A stretch of DNA of 64,000 nt from Cordilura impudica. Taxonomy: Eukaryota; Arthropoda; Insecta; Diptera; Scathophagidae. Position 1 is the stretch's first letter, and every line of letters begins with the position of its first letter. The translations under genes were made by a program, and so were the position numbers. Shown one piece after another: positions 52,350 through 64,000 of the stretch. Location of the stretch: the NCBI GenBank assembly GCA_963682025.1, contig OY821521.1, forward strand, positions 119,203,520 through 119,267,519. Reading direction: 5' to 3'. Under the pieces are notes generated by a model. It searched no databases, was not told where the DNA came from, and saw only the letters and a program-made list of their open reading frames with translations.

Positions 52350-53936
52350 CTTAAACGAATTCAGAATGCTTCACTTGAATGCTAATGGCATTTCAAACTT
52401 TTCTAAATTAAAACAATTTGAGATACTAATTGAACGAGAAAATATTAAATTAGCGTCTTTGAATTAAACATTTTTTCAGAAAATCATAGACCGTATTTTA
52501 AAAATTATTTATATAGAAGCGACAGAACAGATGCAAGAGGAGGAGGAGTAGCTCTGTTAATTCATACATCTGTCGCACATAAAAACCTCTTTATATCAAA
52601 CACCTCATCAATCGAAAACATCTCAATTGAAGTTATTATAAATAATACACCTATTGTTGTATCTTCGTTATATTCATCAAGATATACCCATAACTTCTGC
52701 GCTGATATCTTGAACCTAACACCTTCCACCAAAGAATATATAGTTTTTGGTGACCTAAATGCCAAACGTTCAAATAATACTGCAGGTATCGCACTCAACA
52801 ATCTACAGCAATCAAGCAATTTGTCATTCACTATCCTAATAGTCCAACCCTATTCCCCCATCATCACAATCGCGAAGCATCCACAGTCGATATTAAGCAA
52901 TACCGCTTTAAATATAGACGTAAAAACAATGGATTACGAAATACCATCAGATCATCGCCCCATTATATGTACACATAAAAGATCAATGGCCTTGCAGCTT
53001 GACCTCAATTATTATGATTGTAGTGCAACCAACTGGAACATTTTTATGAATTTTTTAGACTAAATCACGTTGATCAGAAAATCCAAAAATTTATAAATGT
53101 AGTTTTCGAAGCAAGGGATGTGTCTACACCTAAAATAACTCAACAAAATAATTACACATTACCAGAAAGCACTGCGAAACACATTAAACTAAGAAGAAGC
53201 TTTAAAAGAAGAAGCCAACGATCTTCAAATATAACCGAGCAAACTTTTTATAATCAATGTACTAAGTTTCTAAGTAACATGATTGATAACAGTATTAATT
53301 CGGAGCGCAATAAGAAATGGTGTCAATTATTATCCAATTTAAAACCAGGTGATAAATCGTTCTGGAAAATAAGTAGGAACTTGCGAGGAAAAGGAAAAAA
53401 TCAAATCTCTCACTATAAAATTGGAAATACAAAAATAACATCTGATAAGGGCAAGGTTGAAATCCTGGCAAATACATTTGTCCAAGCAAATAACCTCACT
53501 TCGAGCTACAGCCACTCAGCGGATACATTAATAAATACAACAGTAAATAATTTTAAGAAGGAAAATGCTAGTTCTGAATCAGCTATTTATACATCTCTTG
53601 AAGAAGTAATGAATATTGTCTCATCAATAAAACCCTTAAAATCCCCTGGTTTTGACAATGTTCCGAACCTGCTCTTACAGAAACTACCACTCAAAGCTTT
53701 AAAATTACTGGTTATAATATTTAACAGCAGCATCAAACTCAACTATTTCCCAAACCATTTCAAAAATGCTAAGGTTATAACCATAAACAAACCTAGTAAG
53801 CCAAAAAATAACCCAAACAGCTACAGGCCTATTATTCAATTGAGTTAGGTAAAATATTTGAAAAAATACTATATTCCCGTCTTAGTGAATTTGTAACGAC
53901 CAATTCTATTGTTGCTAAAGAACAATTTGGATTTAA
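52336..53936 (+). pseudogene. J3 ORF2: endonuclease and partial reverse transcriptase
   Basis: ATGGATTATACT start overlapping the ORF1 stop. TAA at 52,465-52,467 replaces the Glu codon of the endonuclease LNET motif seen in J1. Open again with FGDLNAKRSNNTAGIAL and SDHRPIICTHKRSM. A deletion/frameshift near 53,063 follows. 53,120-53,848 carries the linker (KHIKLRRSFKRRSQRSSNIT) and the RT start (SPGFDNVPNLLLQKLPLKAL). A frameshift near 53,840 precedes the truncation at 53,936. Confidence 0.75.
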
Positions 53937-54240
53937 ACAAGTAAGAGTGTTAAATTCGGCTGGGCCAAATCTTTGATACCCTCTACCTGTATCTTAAACT
54001 CAGTATTACAACCAATATTGGGTACGGCTACCACTTTAAAACTGTTGGCGGTACTGAAGTTTAAATTTCGAATACCAATTAAATTTACAGTTAATTGCTT
54101 TTCTTGTTGGCCTGTTTCTATTATAATTCCTTGTTATAAAAACGATGATCGTGTGTTCTTTAGAAAGAATTCGTTTGAAAAATGCCATTATTTTTCTTTT
54201 ACCAGAGTAGAAAACCCCTAAAGAAATTCATGATATAACG
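53937..54240 (+). mobile_element. Mini-me-type repeat, one end
   Basis: ACAAGTAAGAGTG followed by TTCGGCTGGGCCAAAT (near-palindrome) and GATACCCTCTACC. This is the same ACAAGTAAG-hairpin-TACCC design as the repeats at 11,399 and 12,825, in a different subfamily common in muscoid flies. The far end is not recognisable; 54,240-54,410 is unassigned AT-rich sequence. Confidence 0.6.
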
Positions 54241-54410
54241 CAGCCAGCATTATAACATCAAAAGTTTGATCCCTATAAGTAAGTTTTGGGATAATTCATG
54301 ATAATTAACGAAAATCAACTGATTCTTGGCTAAAAATGTATAGATATTAATATTAAAATAAGCAAATTTTAAAATATTTTTATCTGAATTAGCAAGTAAT
54401 TTTTAATTTT

Positions 54411-55240
54411 TATACCCTCCACTCCAGTGTGCAGAGGGTATATATAAGTTTGTCATTCCGTTTGTAATAATTAGAAAAAAAAATTTGGACCCCATAAAAT
54501 ATATATATTTGTGATCCTTATAACAACCGGAGTTGATATAGCGATGTCCGTCTGTCCGTCTGTCCGTCTGTGGAAATCACGATGACGGCATCAATCGGGC
54601 AGCTAGGGTGCTCGTTGGCATAAAAAATGATTCATTAACATCCTGAAAAGTTTGCTATTTAAAATCGTCCAAATCGGTCGATTAGGGCCCGAGATTTGAA
54701 TGAAGAACTAAAAAAAGTCTTGCAAAAATATAATTTTCTATGTTGTTCTTGTCACGATCACGCCCTCAATAGGATAGCTAGGGTGATAATTTTTAGTGAG
54801 AATGATTCACCAAATTCATGGGAAGATTTCTATTTCAAAAATCATTAAAATCGGTGGAACAGGTCCAGGTAAATCTATGAAAAATTAAAAAAAAAAATGA
54901 AAAACATGATGTTTCCATATTGTTCCTGTTGTTATTCTAAATGTTGCATTGTTGTCATAGCTGGGCTTGTTGTTTTTGTGGTCGTTGTGGTAATAATATA
55001 ATAAAAACAAACCCTTTGTACATTTTTTTTGTGAACTCTGGTAGAAAATTTTAAAAGTTTCCATTGTTTTGGCATCACTAAAAAAATTTGTTAGATCATT
55101 TCTGTCATTGCCACGAGCCTGCATGCAAAATTTCAGATTGGCTCACGGGAAAGGGGCTAAAAATCGATCCAAAATTTTGTCTACAAGCAGACACTACCAG
55201 TTAATATAAAGGCAGTAAATAAAGGGAGTAAAAGTTCACC
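54411..55240 (+). mobile_element. Mini-me-like repeat with TATACCCTC hairpin, copy 1
   Basis: TATACCCTC...GAGGGTATA forms a terminal hairpin, then AAGTTTGTCATTCCGTTTG and a GTCCGTCTGTCCGTCTGT microsatellite at about 54,547. Ends near GCAGACACTACCAGTTAAT. Non-coding. Copies at 58,921 and 60,097. Confidence 0.75.
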
Positions 55241-55426
55241 AATAATTTAAAAAACTAATTTTTATGTATTAATTTATTTAAAGAAAAAAATAATTAAATG
55301 AAATAGTAATAATAATAAAAAAAAAATAATATACAATACAAAAAAAAAAAAAGAATATATAAATAAAATAAAATAAAGATAAATGCATTCATAGCATTAT
55401 AATACATATAAAAGGTCAATGTTTTC

Positions 55427-55570
55427 TAACCGTAACCGTAACGAGTCAGTTGTTTTTTTTTTTTACATGAAAATCATTTAAAACAGTTACCGAACGTAAC
55501 CGGAACGTCCCAATACTTTTCATGTGAAAAGAAGGCTGACACGTTACGTAACAGTTACATGTCGCTAACT
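55427..55570. repeat. GTAACCG-rich inverted patch
   Basis: CCGTAACCGTAACGAGTCAG on the left and, inverted, CTGTTACGTAACGTGTCAG on the right, with TACCGAACGTAACCGGAACG between. Possibly a small MITE. Copy at 61,107. Confidence 0.4.
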
Positions 55571-56753
55571 TGTTCTTTACACAGGCTACTGCTTTTGCAG
55601 CCAACTTCAAGTCTATTTATATAGTTTCGTAAGCATAACTGATAAAATTGTTTCTATTATTTTTTGCTGTAAGTAATAAATTATAAATATACTGAATTTG
55701 CAAACTAAAATGGATACATATATTTAATACAAAAGAGTTAACGAAACAAAATCAAAAAAAAAAAAAAAAACAACTCTACAACATCAACAATGGCAGTCAT
55801 ATGTTCTTCAAATAGAAAAAAAAACTGCAAGTGTGTTTTTTTGGCTACTAAACAAAAATAGTGTTGACAATATAACAAAATATGTAAAAGAAGTTAGTGC
55901 TATGAAATATTTTATTTTGTTTAAAAAAAAATCGCAAAATGAAAGGCTATAATTCCATTAATAATCAAAAGGCGTTAAACTAATTTATTTATTTTTACGT
56001 TGTACTAATGCATTTTAAATAAGTAAAAGTAATTGTATATTTAAATAAAAATGCATTTGTATTATATGTTGCTGTCGTATTCAGAAAAATCAAGTAGCTG
56101 ACTATACGACTACAAATGCTGCTGCCAGCAGTCGTCTATGTGTTTCATTCATGATGTTGCATTTTTTTGCGAGCAATACTTACATATATTCTAAATAAAG
56201 AAATAATAGTTCTTTTCATACTGCGAAATCTATACAAATATATGTACAAATACTATATGTCAAATTTCAAATTTGCAGTAATTGATACATTTTTGAAAGA
56301 AAATTGTATAATATGAAATGTCTTTAATTTATTTCATAGAAAACAATTTTTTGAGGTGCGTGGATTTTCCATATTTACTGTTTTACTATTTTCGTAATGA
56401 GGTTAAATGAGATAAAAAGAATTTAAAATATTTGAAAATATTAGGTGAGGATCCTCAAGATGTAATATACGGTCGGTCTAAAACTTTTCACTTAGAGCCA
56501 CAGTTAAATTCGAAACAACAAAAACCCATATATTTTGTGCATAAAGTTTAACATCAAATGTGCTTTTCTAAAATGTCTATATATTTTTTCTCATTCATTT
56601 CTGAATGATACATATTGCAATATGTATATAAAACTTAAAAATTTAATATTTTTTATTGTGTATTAACTTATTATTCTGCGATTTTCATTACATCACAAAA
56701 TGTTACAAATTGGCACTACTGTTTCAAAAACAGAAAACTTCTAAATCAGTTGA

Positions 56754-57309
56754 AAACAGTTGATCTGTAAAACTGTGTGTGAAATTGTGTCAAATAAAAT
56801 TACAAATATTAATAAATATAGTAATACATATATACATATTTTATTAATTTTGTTAAGAATTAGCACAAAATTGATTTTCCATTTTGCATTTCATTTATAA
56901 AGAATTCTGCCATAATTTGTTAAAGGAAAAATCCATTTTTGTTATATTAAAAAAAACAGACTTGCATTTAATTTTTCCGTGACTGCCTCAATAATTGCGT
57001 AGATGCCACCACAATATTTTTTCTAATTAAAACAGTTGATCTGTAAAACTGTGTGTGAAATTGTGTCAAATAAAATTACAAATATTAATAAATATAATAA
57101 TACATATATATATTTTATTAATTTTGTTAAGAATTGGCACAAAATTGATTTTCCATTTTGCATTTCATTTATAAAGAATTCTGCTATATTTTGTTAAAGG
57201 GAAAATCCATTTTTGTTATATTAAAAAAAAAACAGACTTGCATTTAATTTTTCCGTGACTGCCTCAATAATTGCGTAGATGCCACCACAATATTTTTTCT
57301 AATTAAATA
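56754..57309. repeat. 276-bp direct tandem duplication
   Basis: AACAGTTGATCTGTAAAACTG occurs at about 56,755 and 57,031. Both copies end in ACAATATTTTTTCTAATTAA, with few differences. Present again at 62,450-63,005, so it predates the 5.69-kb duplication. Confidence 0.85.
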
Positions 57310-57525
57310 TTAACCAATATCTAACTAGAATTATGATTTATTCTGACTGAAAAGTTCCAATTAAAAGTTATTCATCCCAATTATGAATATTCTCAAGGAA
57401 TTTCTTTCTCACGGAAAATACATTTCTCGAGAAAAAAATTCCTCCAATTATAAATTCCGCGTGAACAAAAAATGATTAACTGGCATCATCGAATTTCGAA
57501 GCCACTTGCTTTGCTTAGTCCGAAT

Positions 57526-57991
57526 TCACACAAGGCAACTTTTGTTGCGCAATTCTTGAGTTTGTAGATATTTGCGGTGAGGGGAATAAAAAGGGAAAAA
57601 TAATTGCCGGTTCTCGGCTATTTCAAGCAATTCTCTCATTCGCTTTTTTTTTTTGTTGAATATTTGACACTTCTTTTCATTCGGTGTTTCGCTCTTGGTG
57701 TGAATAATTCGTAATTATTGTTTACTTTATTAAAATGGCCTTTAAATGGAATCGGGACTTAATTTTTTTCTTTTGAATTCATTTTTCAACAAAACCAATT
57801 AAATTAATTTATGTATGTATGTACTTAATTTTATTATTGTTCTTTACGACTAGAGCACAAATGTCAAATTATAAGAAAATAAAAACAAAACAAAACAGTA
57901 AAATTGCCGAAGAAATTGTCGTGTGTGGACATAAAAGCAATTTCAAAAGAGAATTGCCAAAAAGTTGCCCAATAAAAATTGCCTTGTGTGA
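57526..57991. mobile_element. MITE with CACACAAGGCAA ends
   Basis: TCACACAAGGCAACTTTTGT and, inverted, TCACACAAGGCAATTTTTAT; 466 bp, non-coding. The open frame 57,819-58,154 crosses its right end and is not a gene. The copy at 63,221 lacks about 79 bp next to the right end. Confidence 0.65.
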
Positions 57992-58059
57992 CCCCCGACT
58001 TATTGACAATTTATTTTCTATTTTTTGTGTGTGTGCAAACGACCCTACAATAAATGTCC

Positions 58060-58830
58060 CAATAAACATTTTTGTTTGCTATCAACTTGAGGTGCATTTG
58101 AGATCAAATACATTTCTCAAATCTCCAACGTTAATTCTCAAATGCCCTCAATAGTTCGAATATAGTCTTCTCAACTTAAAAGGCACATTTTTTATATGGC
58201 GATTTTCATAGTTATCAAATTGAGAAATTTGTGATTCTCAACTTGATAGCAAAGAAATATTTCCAATCGGTATCAAATGGAAGGTACGGAATTGCCATAT
58301 TAAAAAATATTATACTAATTTTAGAAATGAAAACAATGTACTTTTTTTAATGTTTCAATTTAATTTCATTATATATTTAACATTACTATGTACATATTTA
58401 ACATTAAATGTACATATTATGTACATTTTTTAAAATCTAGAATTAAAAATAAATGAATTAATTAGTTGTACATTTTTTGAAAAATTCGACAAAAAGCAGA
58501 AATAATTAAAAATATATCAATGATTTATTTGTACTTTTTTGGCATTTTTTAATTTAATTTATTATTTATGACATATTTAAATAATATCTCAGACTTAACA
58601 CAAATCGTATTCAAGTTGAAAAAATGTTTGGTCTCAAGTGGAGAAAAGTGTTGGATATCCAATTGAGAGTAAAAATGTTTCTCAAAGATTGGAAAAAATG
58701 TTAAGTCTCAACTTGATGTCAAGTTGAAAGCAAACAAGGAGAAAAATTGTTCAACCCAAGTTGAGAATTACATTTGACATCAATTTAAGAACTTAACTTT
58801 TCTCCAACATTGGAGAAATAATATTTCAAT
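58060..58830. repeat. Region rich in TCAACTTGA/TTGAGA words with inverted ends
   Basis: TTGTTTGCTATCAACTTGA at about 58,070 and the inverted TTGTTTGCTTTCAACTTGA at about 58,730. Many CTCAACTTGA, TCAAGTTGA, TTGAGAA and CTCAAATC words lie between. Looks like a MITE with internal subterminal repeats. Non-coding. First part repeated at 63,690-64,000. Confidence 0.5.
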
Positions 58831-58920
58831 GCATACTGGGGAATGACCGAAACTAACACATAAACAGTTTTTTCCTATTTGAAAAACATATGACTGTCAT
58901 TGTTGCTGTTGTAGAGTTGT

Positions 58921-59735
58921 TATACCCTCCACTCCAGTGTGCAGAGAGTATATATAAGTTTGTCATTCCGTTTGTAATAATTAGAAAAAAAATTTTGGAC
59001 CCCATAAAATTTATATATTTGTGATCCTTATAACAACCGGAGTTGATATAGCGATGTCCGTCTGTCCGTCTGTGGAAATCACGATGACGGCATCAATCCG
59101 GCAGCTAGGGTACTCGTTGACATAAAAATGATTCACTAACATCCTGAGAAGTTTGCTATTTAAAATCGTCCAAATCGGTCGATTAGGCCCCAAAATTTGA
59201 ATGAAGAACTAAAAAAGTCTTGAAAAAAAAATAATTTTCTATGTTGTTCTTGTCACGATCACGCCCTCAATAGTGCAGCTACAGTGATCATTTTTAGTGA
59301 GAATGATTCACCAAATTCATGGAAAGATTTCTACTTCAAAAATCATTAAAATCGGTGGAACAGGTCCAGGGAAATCTCTGAAAAAGTAAAAAAAAATGAA
59401 AAACATGATATTTCTATATTGTTCTTGTTGTTATTCTAAATGTTGCATTGTTTTCATAGCTGGACTTGTTGTTTTTGTGGTCGTTATGGTAATAATATAA
59501 CAAAAACAAACCCTTTGTACATTTTTTTATCAACTCTGGTAGAAAAATTTAAAAGTTTCCATTGTTTTGGCATCACTAAAAAAATATGTTAGATCATTTC
59601 TGTCATTGCCACAAGCCTGCCTGCAAAATTTCAGATCGATTGGGTCGCGGCAAAGTGGTTAAAATCGATCCAAAATTTTTTCGACAAGCAGACACTACGA
59701 GTTAATATAAAGGGAGTAAAAATTCACCAACATCT
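58921..59735 (+). mobile_element. Mini-me-like repeat with TATACCCTC hairpin, copy 2
   Basis: Same as 54,411 but less similar (GAGAGTATA in the hairpin, shorter microsatellite at 59,056). Ends near GCAGACACTACGAGTTAAT. An independent older copy within the unit. Confidence 0.7.
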
Positions 59736-60096
59736 AAAGCAAATAATGCTAAAATACCTAGTTGTTAATAAAAAAAACAATTGGGCAATTCACAATGGGT
59801 AATGTATCGTTGTATCTCTTGTATCGTGTATCACTTTACAATAGTGTAAAATTGTTGTTGGTAATTTTCACTGAAAAATCTGATACACGATCCAACTTCA
59901 TTTGCTATGTTTAGTAAATGTTGTATATTGTATCATAACATATCAGTTCCAAGTGAATGCCAGTTTTTATGAAAAAGAAAAAACAAATACATAGAATATT
60001 ATCAGCATAAATAATTATAAAATAAAATATGGCAAATAATGCAAATAACGCAAATACATCGATAAGTTTATTTATATAAAAATTAATGTTTATATT
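59736..60096. other. Short non-coding spacer before the second unit
   Basis: AT-rich, with ATCGTTGTATCTCTTGTATCG and TGTATCATAACATATC words. No ORF or repeat recognised. Confidence 0.4.
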
Positions 60097-60930
60097 TATA
60101 CCCTCCACTCCAGTGTGCAGAGGGTATATATAAGTTTGTCATTCCGTTTGTAATAATTAGAAAAAAAAATTTGGACCCCATAAAATATATATATTTGCGA
60201 TCCTTATAACAACCGGAGTTGATATAGCGATGTCCGTCTGTCCGTCTGTGGAAATCACGATGACGGCATCAATCGGGCAGCTAGGGTGCTCGTTGGCATA
60301 AAAAATGATTCATTAACATCCTGAAAAGTTTGCTATTTAAAATCGTCCAAATCGGTCGATTAGGGCCCGAGAATTGAATGAAGTACTAAAAAAAGTCTTG
60401 AAAAAATATAATTTTCTATGTTGTTCTTGTCACGATCACGCCCTCAATAGGATAGCTAGGGTGATAATTTTTAGTGAGAATGATTCACCAAATTCATGGG
60501 AAGATTTCTATTTCAAAAATCATTAAAATCGGTGGAACAGGTCCAGGTAAATCTATGAAAAATTAAAAAAAAAATGAAAAACATGATGTTTCCATATTGT
60601 TCCTGTTGTTATTCTAAATGTTGCATTGTTGTCATAGCTGGACTTGTTGTTTTTGTGGTCGTTGTGGTAATAATATAATAAAAACAAACCCTTTGTACAT
60701 TTTTTTTGTGAACTCTGGTAGAAAATTTTAAAAGTTTCCATTGTTTTGGCATCACTAAAAAAATTTGTTAGATCATTTCTGCCATTGCCACGAGCATGCA
60801 TGCAAAATTTCAGATCGATTGGCTCACGGGAAAGGGGCTAAAAATCGATCCAAAATTTTGTCTACAAGCAGACACTACCAGTTAATATAAAGGCAGTAAA
60901 TAAAGGGAGTAAAAGTTCACCAATAATTTA
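60097..60930 (+). mobile_element. Mini-me-like repeat with TATACCCTC hairpin, copy 3
   Basis: Nearly identical to copy 1 at 54,411 and opens the second unit of the tandem duplication. Confidence 0.75.
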
Positions 60931-62449
60931 AAAAACAAATTTTTATGTATTAATTTATTTAAAGAAAAAAAATAATTAAATGAAATAGTAATAATAATAA
61001 AAAAAAAATAATATACAATACAAAAAAAAAGAATATATAAATAAAATAAAATAAAGATAAATGCATTCATAGCATTATAATACATATAAAAGGTCAATGT
61101 TTTCTAACCGTAACCGTAACGAGTCAGTTGTTTTTTTTACATGAAAATCATTTAAAACAGTTACCGAACGTAACCGGAACGTCCCAATACTTTTCATGTG
61201 AAAAAAAGGCTGACACGTTACGTAACAGTTACATGTCGCTAACTTGTTCTTTACACAGGCTACTGCTTTTGCAGCCAACTTCAAGTCTATTTATATAGTT
61301 TCGTAAGCATAACTGATAAAATTGTTTCTATTATTTTTTGCTGTAAGTAATAAATTATAAATATACTGAATTTGCAAACTAAAATGGATACATATATTGG
61401 AGGTGCTTTAATACAAAAGAGTTAACGAAACAAAATCAAAAAAAAAAAAAAAAACAACTCTACAACATCAACAATGGCAGTCATATGTTCTTCAAATAGA
61501 AAAAAAAACTGCAAGTGTGTTTTTTTGGCTACTAAACAAAAATAGTGTTGACAATATAACAAAATATGTAAAAGAAGTTAGTGCTATGAAATATTTTATT
61601 TTGTTTAAAAAAAAATCGCAAAATGAAAGGCTATAATTCCATTAATAATCAAAAGGCGTTAAACTAATTTATTTATTTTTACGTTGTACTAATGCATTTT
61701 AAATAAGTAAAAGTAATTGTATATTTAAATAAAAATGCATTTGTATTATTCAGAACAATCAAGTAGCTGACTATACGACTACAAATGCTGCTGCCAGCAG
61801 TCGTCTATGTGTTTCATTCATGATGTTGCATTTTTTTGCGAGCAATACTTACATATATTCTAAATAAAGAAATAATAGTTCTTTTCATACTGCGAAATCT
61901 ATACAAATATATGTACAAATACTATATGTCAAATTTCAAATTTGCAATAATTGATACATTTTTGAAAGAAAATTGTATAATATGAAATGTCTTTAATTTA
62001 TTTCATAGAAAACAATTTTTTGAGGTGCGTGGATTTTCCATATTTACTGTTTTACTATTTTCGTAATGAGGTTAAATGAGTTAAAAAGAATTTAAAATAT
62101 TTGAAAATATTAGGTGAGGATCCTCAAGATGTAATATACGGTCGGTCTAAAATTTTCACTTAGAGCCACAGTTAAATTCGAAACAACAAAAACCCATATA
62201 TTTTGTGCATAAAGTTTAACATCAAATGTGCTTTTCTAAAATGTCTATATATTTTTTCTCATTCATTTCTGACCATCTTCAATGTAAATTTACCAAAGTT
62301 TTTTTTATTGCAATATGTATATAAAACTTAAAAATTTAATATTTTTTATTGTGTATTAACTTATTATTCTGCGATCTTCATTACATCACAAAATGTTACA
62401 AATTGGCACTACTGTTTCAAAAACAGAAAACTTCTAAATCAGTTGAAAA

Positions 62450-63005
62450 CAGTTGATCTGTAAAACTGTGTGTGAAATTGTGTCAAATAAAATTACAAAT
62501 ATTAATAAATATAGTAATACATATATACATATTTTATTAATTTTGTTAAGAATTAGCACAAAATTGATTTTCCATTTTGCATTTCATTTATAAAGAATTC
62601 TGCCATATTTTGTTAAAGGGAAAATCCATTTTTGTTATATTAAAAAAAAACAGACTTGCATTTAATTTTTCCGTGACTGCCTCAATAATTGCGTAGATGC
62701 CACCACAATATTTTTTCTAATTAAAACAGTTGATCTGTAAAACTGTGTGTGAAATTGTGTCAAATAAAATTACAAATATTAATAAATATAATAATACATA
62801 TATATATTTTATTAATTTTGTTAAGAATTGGCACAAAATTGATTTTCCATTTTGCATTTCATTTATAAAGAATTCTGCTATATTTTGTTAAAGGGAAAAT
62901 CCATTTTTGTTATATTAAAAAAAAAACAGACTTGCATTTAATTTTTCCGTGACTGCCTCAATAATTGCGTAGATGCCACCACAATATTTTTTCTAATTAA
63001 ATATT
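62450..63005. repeat. 276-bp direct tandem duplication, unit 2 copy
   Basis: Counterpart of 56,754-57,309, same two-copy structure. Confidence 0.8.
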
Positions 63006-63220
63006 AACCAATATCTAACTAGAATTATGATTTATTCTGACTGAAAAGTTCCAATTAAAAGTTATTCATCCCAATTATGAATATTCTCAAGGAATTTCTT
63101 TCTCACGGAAAATACATTTCTCGAGAAAAAAATTCCTCCAATTATAAATTCCGCGTGAACAAAAAATGATTAACTGGCATCATCGAATTTCGAAGCCACT
63201 TACTTTGCTTAGTCCGAATT

Positions 63221-63617
63221 CACACAAGACAACTTTTGTTGCGCAATTCTTGAGTTTATAGATGTTTGCGGTGAGGGGAATAAAAAGGGAAAAATAATTG
63301 CCGGTTCTCGGCTATTTCAAGCAATTCTCTCATTCGCTTTTTTTTTTTTTTGTTGAATATTTGACATTTCTTTTCATTCGGTGTTTCGCTCTTGGTGTGA
63401 ATAATTCGTAATTATTGTTTACTTTATTAAAATGGCCTTTAAATGGAATCGGGACTTAATTTTTTTCTTTTGAATTCATTTTTCAACAAAACCAATTAAA
63501 TTAATTTATGTATGTATGTACTTAATTTTATTATTGTTCTATACGACTAGAGCACAAATGTCAAATTATAAGAAAATAAAAACAAAACAAAACAGTAAAT
63601 AAAAATTGCCTTGTGTG
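63221..63617. mobile_element. MITE with CACACAAGGCAA ends, unit 2 copy with internal deletion
   Basis: Starts CACACAAGACAACTTTTGTT. The segment from CAGTAAA to ATAAAAATTGCC is shortened by about 79 bp relative to 57,526-57,991. Confidence 0.6.
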
Positions 63618-64000
63618 ACCCCCGACTTATTGACAATTTATTTTCTATTTTTTGTGTGTGTGCAAACGACCCTACAATAAATGTCCCAATAAACATTTTT
63701 GTTTGCTATCAACTTGAGGTGCATTTGAGATCAAATACATTTCTCAAATCTCCAACGTTAATTCTCAAATGCCCTCAATAGTTCGAATATAGTCTTCTCA
63801 ACTTAAAAGGCACATTTTTTATATGGCGATTTTCATAGTTATCAAATTGAGAAATTTGTGATTCTCAACTTGATAGCAAAGAAATATTTCCAATCGGTAT
63901 CAAATGGAAGGTACGGAATTGCCATATTAAAAAATATTATACTAATTTTAGAAATGAAAACAATGTACTTTTTTTAATGTTTCAATTTAATTTCATTATA

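Larger units (their letters stand above)
50496..53936 (+). mobile_element. J3: jockey-clade LINE with complete 5' end, 3'-truncated
   Basis: 5' end CGGTTCCATTCTAATTC aligns with the J1 start CAGTTCGAATCTAATTC. ORF1 at 50,683-52,349 is interrupted by a 577-bp insertion. ORF2 runs 52,336-53,936. It stops within the RT (EQFGFK) where ACAAGTAAG of a mini-me-type repeat begins. The rest of J3 was not found downstream. Confidence 0.8.
55241..57525. other. Non-coding AT-rich part of the duplicated unit
   Basis: No ORF with a domain. Contains a GTAACCG-rich patch with inverted ends (55,427-55,570), a small hairpin around GCTGCTGCCAGCAG (56,119), and the 276-bp duplication. Same content at 60,930-63,220. 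Confidence 0.5.
54411..60096. repeat. ~5.69 kb tandem duplication, unit 1
   Basis: Everything from 54,411 to about 58,380 recurs at 60,097-64,000, offset 5,686 at the start. The copies differ by small indels, for example about 15 bp at 56,070/61,749, a replaced block at about 56,606/62,272, and about 79 bp lost at 63,599. The unit boundary coincides with a mini-me-like repeat. Confidence 0.9.
60097..64000. repeat. ~5.69 kb tandem duplication, unit 2 (runs off the window)
   Basis: Collinear with 54,411-58,380. The right boundary is outside the window. Confidence 0.9.

Noticed and set aside
57819..58154. 111-codon frame as a host gene
   Set aside because: Crosses a MITE end and is destroyed by the deletion in the second copy of the unit; no domain.

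Overview
AT-rich (roughly 70 % A+T), transposon-dense DNA from a dipteran, most likely a brachyceran/calyptrate-type fly. The grounds are jockey-clade and I-clade LINEs, a Ty3/Gypsy element with a tRNA-type primer site, short GT/AG introns, and many copies of the dipteran 'mini-me/DINE-like' repeat (TATACCC box, GTCCGTCCGTCTGT microsatellite, ACAAGTAAG end). I see no convincing host gene, tRNA, rRNA or CRISPR array. Nearly all the recognisable sequence is transposons nested in one another, often with readable target-site duplications (TSDs). Names used here: family A = a LINE with a PHD + coiled-coil + CCHC ORF1, APE endonuclease and RT; family J = a jockey-clade LINE; FB = a foldback element ending GGCTTAAGTCTAG; hAT-FB = a hAT-like foldback element with CAGAG-type ends.

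Layout. 1-1.67 kb: broken DNA-transposon transposase. 1.67-2.17 kb: start of a family A LINE on the + strand, cut by FB. 2.17-3.46 kb: FB copy 1. 3.465-17.143 kb: a ~13.7 kb near-perfect palindrome. Its left arm is an inverted copy of its right arm (family A plus the 3' part of family J), and an FB made of two inverted right halves lies at the centre. The FB target duplication CAAACCGA sits at 2,159 and again at 10,821, so the inverted arm arose inside an older FB insertion. 15.96-20.74 kb: full-length J1 with a 15-bp TSD and an Inr+DPE promoter. 20.99-24.04 kb: 5'-truncated I-clade LINE with an intact 941-codon ORF but a YADN active site. 25.7-26.3 kb: Harbinger-like MITE.

26.74-50.5 kb: an FB element whose two inverted ends bracket a third, 3'-truncated family A copy (27.2-35.4 kb). 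That copy carries J2 (11-bp TSD), an unidentified 2.5 kb insert and a MITE. The right FB end is split by hAT-FB copy A (35,767-50,456, TSD AAAAAAAT). Copy A in turn holds three insertions: a two-gene DNA transposon with CCCAGCTA ends and a DUF4806-like second gene (35,907-39,810), a Ty3/Gypsy element on the - strand with ORF0, gag and pol (41,172-47,850, TSD ATAA), and hAT-FB copy B (47,982-50,202, TSD CTTAAAAT). 50.5-53.94 kb: J3, truncated by a mini-me-type repeat.

54.4-64 kb: no coding signal. A ~5.69 kb unit bounded by mini-me-like repeats is tandemly duplicated (54,411 and 60,097) and holds MITEs and a 276-bp internal duplication; the second copy runs off the window. Most transposon genes here carry frameshifts or stops, so they are annotated as pseudogenes. 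The least damaged reading frames are J2 ORF2, the I-clade ORF2, and the gag and ORF0 of the Ty3/Gypsy element.
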